This document shows, piece after piece, positions 13,170 to 25,100 of a DNA stretch of 64,000 nucleotides (position 1 is the stretch's first letter; every line of letters begins with the position of its first letter). The DNA lies in NCBI RefSeq assembly GCF_004027225.2, contig NC_044283.2, forward strand, positions 31,394,707 through 31,458,706, written 5' to 3'. The stretch is from Strigops habroptila (lineage: Eukaryota; Chordata; Aves; Psittaciformes; Psittacidae). The position numbers and the translations under genes are program-made. The notes below the pieces were generated by a model. It was not told the origin of the DNA. It made no database searches and saw only the letters and a list, made by a program, of their open reading frames with translations.

Positions 13170-16100
13170 GTAAGCTTAAGAACAAACATGGGTCTCAAGG
13201 GCTTCTGAGATGGCAGGTGTAAGATTTGGGTCTATCTTTCTTTTCTGTCTCCATACTTAGCTATTATTGCTTTTTACTTCTGCTGAGATGAAATGACCAA
13301 AGTAATTTGGTTAGGCTATTTCCTCCCGTGCATCATCATTGCAAACAGGTTTTATGCAAGATGCTTTTGTAAACAGTGTATCTTTAGCAGCATGGACTCC
13401 ATACTTCTTATAAAAATTGTGTCAGTTCAGTGACGATGCACAAGAATAAATGGGATTTCATTGCTGTCTTTGGTCAGCAAAAATGGTTTCAGTAAAATCA
13501 ATAAGTATTTTTTTTTCTGAATATACACAGCAAAGATGTTTACAGGGATCCCATCACTATACTATCTCACTTCAAGAATGTCATGATGTTTAAGCACTAA
13601 CTTGTTACTATGGTCTCATGCTAATTAAATAGTATCCTATCAGGTGATCCCATAAAATACAGTAGACCAAATCTGAATAAAATCAATGCTTATATGGCAA
13701 GTATTCAAATAACATTTGATGTTTCAGTGCTTTAGCAGAGATGACGTTTTTTGATTTAAAAACATTTTCTTCCAGAGGTATGTGTTCCAAGCATTCATTA
13801 CATTGTGTATAAGCACACCTAGCTGTATATGTGTACCTAACTATGGGACTGTTGCCCAAATCACTATAAAATCAATATGCCTGAGTATTGTGTTAAAGTG
13901 CATGAGAGTAGAGTTGTAAAAATAAGGTTGTATTTAGCTGTAGCCACATGCACTCTCTCCCAGAGGAGAGTATTAATCTTAAATACTAACTAGCAATATA
14001 CATCTTGCTAGCGATTTTTTGGCTTTATTTCCAGGGGGGACAAACTTTCCTTCTTTCATAAAGTTCTTTCTGAAACTGCTTTCTTACATTACTTTATATT
14101 GTTTAACATATGCCATACTGTAACTTGAGAAATAAGTATCTTCCAGAATGACATCAGATATAAATGATACAGAAGTAATTTCTGCAATATTTTGGGAATC
14201 AATAAGGTGCTAATTTGTATGTTTTAGTTACAGAATAGTATGTTATAATTTAACTACATAGAAAAATTCTAAAACGTTAAAACTCCTCAGCAAAATAAAA
14301 TTACTGTTTTAACACAAGCTCTGCTTTTTTAAATGCAAGTAGCAACTGCTTAGTTTTCTTTCTTTTTCAGTAGAAGTAACTGTATCCCACTGTATGTATG
14401 CAAAATCCTAAACATGCATATATTTTGTGAAGGTACATCAAGTGTAGCAAGAGCCTGGAGTAGCACCTTTGATGAACTTCTTGGAAAGCAGATTAGTCAT
14501 TTCTTCAGAACCTACTTCAAAATGAATTACTCTGGGCTAGCAGAGTATCCTGACTTCTTTGCTATATTCCTGGTATTACTTTTAGCAGGTAAGACAATAT
14601 ATGGCTTCATTTATGGTGATTGCAATGTCTTACAGACAAAAATGCTAACTTGTAGTTTGTGTTTTATCAGAAATACCTTAATAATGTTTAAGAAGTTCAG
14701 ATGCACATTTGTGTATTGACACAATGACTCTGGGAATTAAATGTATATAATCAAATTCTATGTGCACCCTCTTCTCTTGTTGGAGCTGGGACATGAAATA
14801 ATCACTTGTCAGCACTTTTTTTATAAAACACATCGTGCAGATTGATAATAGGAAAATTACCGAGTTCTGTGTGGGTTTTATGGCTTTATCACCGGCGAAA
14901 GCTTTCAGAGGGACGTTGAGGTTAAGCTCTGTAGTTTGATGAAGTTATGTGCTCTTCTTAAATAACATTGCACATATAGTGTATATTTGTAAGGGTTTTT
15001 TCCCTCTAAATTGTTAACTTATTAAGTATAAAAATAACTTTCTCCTTTCTAAGTCTTCAAAACAGTTGTTTAGCCTAGAACTTGTTTGGGCTAAAGGGCA
15101 CCCCAAGGTACTGGTATGGCCCACCAGACCATTTTGAAACCTGACAAAATCTTTTAGGTCTACTCTACTCAGTTCTGTTTCTTTTTCATCTTTACTCCTT
15201 TATCATGTTTTTAAATCCCAAAAATTTACACCAACTATACAACTATATGCTTTTTGAGGGATCAGAAAGCTCAAAAATATCTGCATGTTTGCATGTAACA
15301 GTTGCTTTCCATAAGGAAATGTTCTTACTGCCATAGGAGTGAAGGAAGTAGTAAGTGTATTCTAAAGTGTATAGGTTTTTTTGTCAGCAATACTAGAAGC
15401 ATTTCAGTATTCACTAGAGGTCTTATCTTTATCTCAAATATTTGTCATGTTCAGTCTCTCTTTAGATCAAACAAAAGCTGGAGCTTATCTTCTCTGTAAA
15501 TTGAAGCTAAGTTATATGGGTATAACCTCCTGTTCTGTTATTCTGAGTGGCTTTTTTGGACTTGGTACTTAGAAAAACATTTCTGTTCAACTCCTACTGC
15601 CATTCTAGGAATGACGAGCAGTGCATCTGAAGCTTTTATTAGGTCTCTGTACAAAAAAAGATGAGTTCCCACACTTAGGAAGATCAGGTTGTTTACTAGA
15701 CAAGGTTTAGTCCAGCATCCTGCCATGTTTGTGGCTCAGAGCTGCCACAAACAGAGTTCAGAACCTTACATCTTCAGGTCTGGTGGGAATGAATTTGGGG
15801 TGCAGCTGGAACTGACCTTTCAGTTTCACTTCTTCCAAAGGAAGAAGGAAAAAATAACGTTTTTAAAAGCAGAGCACTGAAACAAACCAAAATATATAAT
15901 GCTAGTATAGATGCTGCCACTTTTTATGTTCTCTCCATTGCTTTTTCCTACCATAAGAAGTAGAGATTCCTGACAGGAGATGTTCTTCTGTGGTTCGCCA
16001 CTGCTCCCAAGTTTTTATTTGTGTCCTGTCTTTTTATCCCCAAGACCGTTCCTCCTTCACTTCCTTTTCACTTGTGTGGCAAATTACCCCTGCAGGTCTC

Positions 16101-19100
16101 TGTGCTAAGCAGCCCAACCACCAGTGAAGGAACTGGTGGAATTCACAGCTGCTGAGAGGAGGGGCAGTGGGTATGGCTCAAGGCTGAGCATGATACAGTA
16201 ATTGGATTCTGAGCTGTGCAAAGCTGAGTCATAGGAGCAGCAGATAATGATTTATAGAAAATGTTATGTGCTCAGCACAAGGGAAGGTACACAGAAATCT
16301 GGTTTGGGGATTTCTTACTTTTTCTTCCTGGACAAAGGACTTAAAAAAATATACATACTATGTTTCCTACTGCATTAGACCAATTGAGACATTACCTGAC
16401 TAAGACCGAGCTAAAGAAAGCATACACCTACTTCCAATAAAAATGCCATTGGTGAAGAAAACTTGAACAGCTCATATGATAAAATCTGTGTTAAGATAGA
16501 AAATGTCTCATTAGCAGTCAGAAATTTTCTAGACAGTATCTTGAAAGGCTTAAAATTTTCAGACTTAATCTCTAAATAATGAGGGAAAGCATGTATGTGA
16601 TACTAGTGGAGACACTTAGACTGCAAAGAAACTAGAGGCTTTTCCATTGTATTTATTTTTTCCTGATCTGCTCACTGCCTGCTCTTCCATTAAACTGTTC
16701 GTACAATAACAGTTGTTACAAGTCTAATGACACAGTAGGATCCCGATGGAAAAACTCAGATTGTTTAAATGCACTACTCTGCAACCTAAAGCATGTGTAT
16801 TTTGTATCAGACTGTTTTCTAGAATCTCTGTGGGCCAGTGTTTAGGAATGAGGCATACATTTCTTTTAAAGGTTTTATTAACGACTAGCAAAAGGACTCT
16901 TATTCTGTAATGGATATGCCATGAAAATCTTAGAGTGAACAGATTACATTATTAATCTAATAATTTTGCTTATTTTGTTAATCTAATGAGCAACACATAG
17001 ATTCTACTAATCTGTTTTTACTAAGCGTAGAATTCTTGTACCTATTTTTGCTCCATTCCATAAAACAGAGATGAATGGGAATCTCAGAAAAGCCATAAGT
17101 AACAATTGCTCAAAATAGTTTCAAATACTGTCCTGATTTCAGCTGCAGTAGAGTTAATTTTCTTCCTAGTAGCTGGTGCAGTGCTGTGTTTTGGCTTTAG
17201 TCTAGGAACAATGCTGATAACGTACTGATGTTTTAGTTGTTGCTAAGTAGCACTTACTCCAACCAAGGACTTTTCAGTCTCTTGTGCTCTGCCGGTGAGG
17301 AGGGGCACAGGAAGCCGGGAGGAAGCAGAGACAGGACACCTGACCCAAACTGGCCAAAGGGGTATTCCATACCACAGCACGTCATGCCCAGTATATAAAC
17401 TGGGGGGAGTCACCTGGAAGGCCCAGATCACTGCTTGGGTCGGGCTGGGTATCAGTCAGCAGGTGGTGAGCAATTGTATTGTGCATCACTTGTGTTTATT
17501 GGGGTTTATTCCTCTTTCTTTTTCCAGTTATTATGTTTTACTTCAATTATTAAACCGTTCTTATCTCAACCCATGGGTTTTACCTTCTTCTGATTCTCCT
17601 CCCCATCCCACTGGACAGGGGGTGAGTGAGCGGCTGTGTGGTACTTTGTTGTCTGCTGAGGTTAAACCATGACAAATACTTGATACAATTAAAGAAGCTG
17701 TCTGTTTTGTGGTTTCCAATACACTTGCCAATTGCACTGCTGTCAGAGTAGTAAATTTGTGCTACTGCTTTTTAAAACTATAAAATCTAATGCTGTTTAG
17801 TATTAATTACAGTACTTACATGTCTATCTTCTTTAAAATGCCATTTTATTAGTCTAAGGGACCATTCACATCTATAAAATATTTTTATTTTATAGGTCTT
17901 TTATCTTTTGGAGTAAAAGAGTCTGCATGGGTGAATAAAATTTTCACTGCTATTAACATCTTGGTCCTACTCTTCGTTATGATTTCTGGTTTTGTGAAAG
18001 GAGATGCTGACAACTGGAAAATAAGTGAAGAATATCTCATAAACCTTACTGCAGTAACAAAGTAATATTTTTAAAAATCAATTTACTTGCCCATATTCTA
18101 AACAATTTTCTATTATATTTGCTTTAGAATCAAGAATCATAGGATAGTTAGGGTTGGAAAGGACCTTAAGATCGTCCAGTTCCAAACCCCCTGCCATGGG
18201 CAGGGACACCACACACTAAACCATGTCACCCAAGACTCCGTCCAACCTGGCCTTGAACACTGCCAGGGATGGAGCATTCACAACTTCCTTGTGCAACAAG
18301 GAATAGTGATATTGCAGGTAATATATCAACTAATAGGTCTGTTGCTGGGAATGATAAAACTTTTTATTCCTTTAAAAATATTTTTTCCATTTTCTTGTTT
18401 GTAGTTTCCTTTAAAAAATCATCTTATTTCAATACTGTTGTCTGTAGCTATTTGAGAGGTTACTGGTTTCTTGTCCTTAAAACATGTAATAACTGTAGTG
18501 TGTGAGTATGACAAGAGTTGCCTACACCATTAGTGTGTTAATATATTTTTCCATAAACTGCAAAGAGAGTAAGACAATAGTTACTTGATTCAGGTATTCT
18601 TCCATTTACTGTTATTTTTGTCTTACAAACCTTGACATCAAAATGTCTTCTTGTGATGCTTTGTAAAGTAGAACTCGGTCTTGACAAGAGCATTTTAATA
18701 TGTATTTCCAGAGTGGTAGGGGAGGAGGATGGATGTGTTTGACCTACCAATAGTTAAAAAAGTAAGTTATCTTTCTGCTGTATTTCTGTTTTTTTATAGG
18801 AATCGTTCATCCTATGAGAATGTGACAAGTATATATGGGAGTGGTGGCTTTATGCCATATGGTTTCACAGGAACATTGGCTGGTGCTGCAACCTGTTTTT
18901 ATGCATTTGTAGGATTTGACTGCATTGCAACAACTGGTATAGTATTTATGTGTGTCTATAGGTATACTTAATTCTGTTCAAAATAAATTAATAGTTACTT
19001 TCTAAGTCTGAGAAGTATTTAGTATACATTTTGTTTTCTGCCCAAATCCTGTTATTCACCTGCTCACTTCTACAATTCCCTAAGATGAGGTATTTCTCCT

Positions 19101-22100
19101 AAATGCTGGCTTGTATATGGCTAATAGGAATGAGTACATTGAACTTAGAAATTGTAGGTAAATAACTAGAAATGATAGGCTTTGAATACTCTGGATATAC
19201 ATTGTATTTCATGTCCTTTAGTTTACCTCTACTTTCAATGCTATTTTTGGCAACAAAATACTGAGAGTTGTTCTGTGTCGCTGAGGTTGTTTTCTACAGG
19301 TTTTTAAAACTTCTATTATAAATGTGATTCCCATGGTTTAGATTAATGAATGATTTGTCTCTGATGTTATCTTTTAAAGCTGAAGATGGAAATGAGTAAG
19401 ACTTTTTTGGGGGGCATTTTTTTTCCTTTTTCAGGAGAAGAGGTCAAGAATCCTCAGAAAGCCATACCCTTTGGAATTGTGGTGTCCCTGCTTGTCTGCT
19501 TCATGGCCTACTTTGGGGTTTCAGCTGCACTGACACTCATGATGCCATACTACCTACTAGATGAGAATCCTCTACCAGCAGCTTTTGAATATGTTGGATG
19601 GGGTCCTGCAAAATATGTTGTGGCAGTGGGATCGCTCTGTGCTTTGTCTACAAGGTAAAGACATTGAAATACTAATTTTTATTGGGAAAAGCTGATGCAT
19701 AATATGTGAGTATTTAAATACATGTTCATGCGTTCATTTTGAAGGCTCAGTTCATTCAAAGTATTACTAATAAGTATTATAAGCATGTTTTAGACTTTTG
19801 CAGGTCTTGATCACAGTAGGTGCATTAACCCAAGTTCCTTTTTTGAACTGTACTGTTTTTGAACTCTACCTCTTTGGCTTATTATCCAAAAGTTGTTTGG
19901 TTTTTTTTATTAAACCATGTATTTTCAGACATATGACCTGCAAGTTATCTTTATTAACTGATAAAGTAAACCTCACCCATTTTATCCTTTCTTGCTGTCC
20001 ACTCCTAATGACTCAGCAGCTTTATGGGCTCTGTGTATTTGCAGGCAAAATTGAAGAGATGATTAACTAGCTCCACTCCTCATCTTCGTTGCCTGTCTCT
20101 GTTTTCCTCCAGTAGCCAGTCTGTCTTCTGACATCAACCCTTCCTGTGGTTTCTGTGTGGGTATTTGAGATGTAGATTATAGCTATGAAAATATTATAAT
20201 TTATTGCCCCTTGTGAAAGTATGGATGTAAAAACTTAACATGTTAGTTTGATCAAAAAGATTAAGGAGGGCAGGAGGTATATTAGTATGTGTTCATCTAT
20301 ATTACACCCCATGTAACGTAACATGGAATAAACCCTTTCACAGAGTAGAAAATTGCTTGATACTTGAATTTAGGGATAGAAAAATGCTGCTGCCAATTCT
20401 CTACTTGAGCTTATGTAGGTAAGGAGTCATTTACATGAGCTTCAATTGGTAAGAATACTGTCTGCCTTTCCACAATGGAAAATGACATGCTTGTTGCACC
20501 ACTAATGCTAAGAGCACTCCAAGATAACTCTGTAAGCATTAGCCTGAAGATGAGCACACTGGCTGTGGGCAGTAGTTTAAAGGAAAGGAATATTTTGATG
20601 TAGGAGGAAATAGGGTGGTGAGGTACTGGAACAGGTTGCCCAAAGAAGTGGTAAATGCTCCATCCCTGGCGGTGTTCAAGGCCAGGTTGGACAGAGCCTT
20701 GAGTGACATGGTCTAGTGTGAGGTGTCCCTGCCCATGGCAGGGGGGTTGGAACTGGATGATCTTAAGGTCTTTTCCAACCTGAACTATTCTATGATTCTA
20801 TGACAGAAAATGGGAATAGTTCTAGGAGGACATTAAAAGAATTGTAGGGCTGAGTGAAGAATGTCATAGTTATGCAGTTCATTCTGGGACTACAGTTACT
20901 TTCTGTCCAGTTGTCATGGTCCCCTTCAGTTTGGAGAGCTTTACTGAATTTTTCCTCTATATTGATAAATAGTAAAAGTGACATATAAGCAGAAACTAGC
21001 TTAAAGAAATTAATACTGAAAACCAAAATGAACTGAGATAGTAAAATGCTTTTTCAGAAATTTGAGCTGTTGGTCTCTCCAGCGTATTCTGAAGAATTAT
21101 ATTTACTCATATGGGGAGGTAAATCTTTCAGACTGTTTACTGATGTCAGTTTAGAACAAAAAAAGGAAATTGTATTTCATATTTGTCAGTTTAGTGGTAT
21201 AATTAAGAAAAAAGTTGGGATTGTTGCTTTCGGTACATATATTTACCTCTTATTTCGTTATGTTGTGAACTTGCTTTGTCAGGGTAAAGATGTTTGTTAG
21301 TATTTCCATTATTTATGTGAATGTACTTACAGAGGGGTAGGATAAATATGTTTTACAAAGCCACCACAGTAAAAAATTTGGCAGGGGATTTTAACAGTAT
21401 CATTATTTGAAAAATCAATTGTCACCTTGGTTCAGGAAACATTCTTTTTTGGAAGGGCCATTCATACTTCAAAATCAGTTCATGTGCAGTGAAACTTCTC
21501 CTGTGTGTCTAACCTTAATGCTAGTGTATCACGAGCATTATTGGAGGTACTTCGCACCTGTGGTATGTAAAAGCTGTGCCTTCTGTAAGTGGTACGGTTG
21601 ATTCCCTAAAGTAAGAAAGGCAACCATTCACCTGGTTAAAAACTAGTGTGCTTGCCGCAGAGGTTATACTGGCTATGATTTTGCCTTTTGTCCTTTCAGT
21701 GTTTCTGATTTTCTTAATTACAATTATTTCACTTGGAGGGAAAGAAACCACCTAATTTAAGAAGTATGTTTAAAAGGAGCTTCAAGTTACCAACAGTTTG
21801 AAAGCTTTCTGTGTCTTGCTAATAACAAATCTAAATTAATTAGCTTTATTTCTTAAAAAAAAAAAACCAAAAAACAAAAAAACAATCTTTAATGAAGCTT
21901 GCTAGAGGTGCTTTAATCGAGAGAAATAACATGCCCATGGTGCTTACTTTGAATTACTGTTAATCAGCAGCCTCACATGGAAGTAGAGTGTAAGAGATGC
22001 TGCTAATGCTTATTGATTTGCTGCTGCTGACTGACAGACTTTTTCCAGGAATACTAAAGCTTAATTGCATAGTTAGTGTGACCTGGAACAAGATTCAGGT

Positions 22101-25100
22101 CCACTAATACCCAAGAACTACAGTGATGGCAAGTTATTTTGCTAATCCGAATTTTCTCTGATGAAGCAATTCCACTGCTTAAATTAATAAAAAAAAAAGG
22201 GTGGGGAGGGGAGGCAATCAACTTTACATGGAAAAAGACATTTCTATTTGTGTCTGATCTGTAGTATCTTGGGATACAGGGCTTTCTGATTTTGTCTTAC
22301 AATCATAATTTTTATTTCTATACATGCCATTAATTAACATTGTTTATCTTGTCCATGATTCAACTCTGCATGTACTGTGTTTGCCATGTTGCATGTGTTT
22401 GCTTTTTACTTAGTCTTCTTGGATCGATTTTCCCACTGCCACGTGTAATCTATGCTATGGCGAAGGATGGGTTGCTTTTCAAATGTCTAGCTCAAATCAG
22501 TTCCAAAACGAAGACCCCACTAGTTGCTACTCTATCGTCTGGTGCAGTAGCAGGTGAGACTAAGAGTTGATCCTTGTAAAGAAAGGTGCACTGCTAAACA
22601 AATGCATATATAGAAATAAACCACTGTTGTGCAGCTTTGATTTGCTTTGGACTGAATTGGTCAAATCTGATTGTTGCCAGGTGAAGCAGGCTACCACAGA
22701 TTTTGTATTTGTTCGTTAATCTCAAGTGCTTTAAAAACCTAGGTTCAAAATAAACAGCAACCCAACCCCAAGAACATCAGTCAACCGAACAAAAAACCAA
22801 GAGCAGCAACACAGAGCCTAAACCAGAACTATACCTAAACCCATTAACTTTTCCAAGCTTTTTGTGTAGTTGGGTTTACCAGTAAAGCATTGTGCTTTTA
22901 ATAACCTGTATTTGAACTATACATTTTTCTGTTCTAGTCTTCTCGGCTCTATGTTCCCTTTGCCCCGAATTCTGTTTGCCATGGCACGCGATGGTTTACT
23001 CTTTAGTTTTCTTGCCAAAGTGAGTAAGAGGCAGGCACCAGTTTATGCCACCTTGACAGCAGGGGTCATCTCTGGTAAGCTCTCAAAGCCCGTGTTACTT
23101 AAAACTGAGATTTAAACACTCTATGCACGTGCATGGTACTTGGTATTTTTGAAAAGGGCTGCTTGTTAACTTCCCTTGCATGTACAATGGGAATAAAATT
23201 ACTGAGTAATCAAAGGGTGTAAGAACTCCAAATCATGCCAATCATGGTGGTGGTGATGTCCTTAATGTCACAGAATTCACAATGATTTTTTAATTTTTTT
23301 TTTTTTTTAATAGTGGCCCCTTGTGTGGTGAATAAACTGGTTACTTAATCTGGGTCCCTTAGGCTGGTGCTCTACTTACAGGGTTTCCTTGTTCGATATA
23401 CACCTATATCTTTATCACACCTATAAAGGGAGGAGGGTGAAATAACTCATGGTTTTTATTATAAGACATGAGGAAAAAAATCTACATTTGCAGCCAGATG
23501 AACTTTGGTGTAAAATGCAAAGATTTTTTCATTTTCTGCTAAAGAAAACTATTCTGGTTTTATATAGGCTTACCAAATTGTGGTTGAGGGGTATGTGTGT
23601 GTGTTGGGGGTTATACGTGTATCACATACATGCACACTTATTTTAGCAAAACAGCATTTTGGCAGCTGTTGCCAATTCTTAATATTTCACAAGGAGAAAT
23701 TCTTAACATACAAGTGTTTCAGTTTTGTCCACGCTTCTTGCAAAGGTACATGTAACTGTGCCCAGATTTCATTGTCATTTCGGTGGGATGTCTAATTACG
23801 CAGGAAAACTGCAAGCTCTATATGTATTTAACTGAAAGACAAATAAATAAGTCTTAAAAGTATTTCAGATATGAAATACATGCTTTATAACATTTAGCAA
23901 CTCTGGCTAAAATTGATATAAAATAAGAGGTTCAGAACTGAAACTAAAATATTATAGTCAGGGTCATCCTCAGATGCCACAAGACTGGAACTGCTCATGC
24001 CGTGTACTTGACAATAATGTGGGAAGGCACTGGCATTGTCTGGGTAGTGCCCACATGAAGCAGTATTATCAGTTCCCTTTGGTCAGAGTACAAATGAATT
24101 GCTTAGGATTACTTTTATTGTTTTGACTTTGTTATTTGTAGTATTGACGTATTCCCTTATAATAATTTGGAAGTGCAGTTAAGTGAGATGAAATAAACAC
24201 CTTTATCTGAAATCACAGGAATAATGAGGAGAAAGAAAACCATATTGCCCAGCTGGTAAACTGATTGATGTAGTTACACAGCCCTGACTATAGCTGTGCA
24301 GCAGCCATCACTTGCACTGCTTTTAGACAGTTTGGGGAATTTGGTGTGCCAACAACTCGCCTGAAGACAGCTTTATCTACTGCTAGAAAAGCAGTAATTT
24401 CTCCTTCTATTTTTAAAAAGATGCATATTTGGTAACTTGTGGCCATAAATAGTTTTGACAGAATAGTTACGGATGTATGCAACAGCCTATATCATCTGTC
24501 TTTTCATTCGTACCATGGGTAGTTTCATAGCTTTAAGAAATGTTAAGGAGATTAGATGTTTGGCCCCTTAATTAAAGTTATCAGGCAAAGACTAGAGCTG
24601 AGGCAATTGTCACATGTTATTGCTGTGACTTACCTTTTCACAGGTGGCAATCATGATTGCAAAACTCCGCACATAGCAAAATGATTTCTTGTCAGTCCAA
24701 GGTTTCACCATAAATTCAGCTACCGTTGTTTCTTGTCTACAAATATATTAACAAGCACATAAAGATTACATAAAGTATTTCTGAATATAGAAAAATCTAT
24801 GCGCATATACATGCAGTGTGTAAAGACTAGGTTTAATAGTTTCTTTTGATGTTGAGGTTACTGAGGAATCAAAAGATTACGTATTTTTAGATTCTTTCTG
24901 CATGTCAATGTTAATAAATACAAATATTTTAAGAAGTTCTTTGACCGCATGTATTTCAAATCAATTAGTGTTAGCCTTTCATTTAGTGATGGCTTGTGCC
25001 AGTTTCTTTATGTACTATGTGTGTCTGTGTGCAAACAGCATTGACAAAAAAGACATTCCATAATCTCCAAAAGACACTGGCACTAGCTTTTATAAACGCC

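Larger units (their letters stand above)
14589..17895 (+). other. SLC7A2: SLC7A2 intron between coding exons 2 and 3
   Basis: Intron of 3.3 kb that has taken up foreign sequence: copy 2 of the 0.9-kb repeat and a solo LTR, both listed separately. The rest is AT-rich and unremarkable. Confidence 0.9.

Noticed and set aside
5406-15880. Pairs of near-identical 62-63-codon frames in the two 0.9-kb repeat copies, considered as a duplicated gene
   Set aside because: They overlap on opposite strands, differ only as the DNA does, and match no known protein. Best explained as passengers in a repeat.
17129-17674. A full endogenous retrovirus around the LTR
   Set aside because: Target duplications directly flank a single LTR, and no gag, pol or env remnants were seen nearby.
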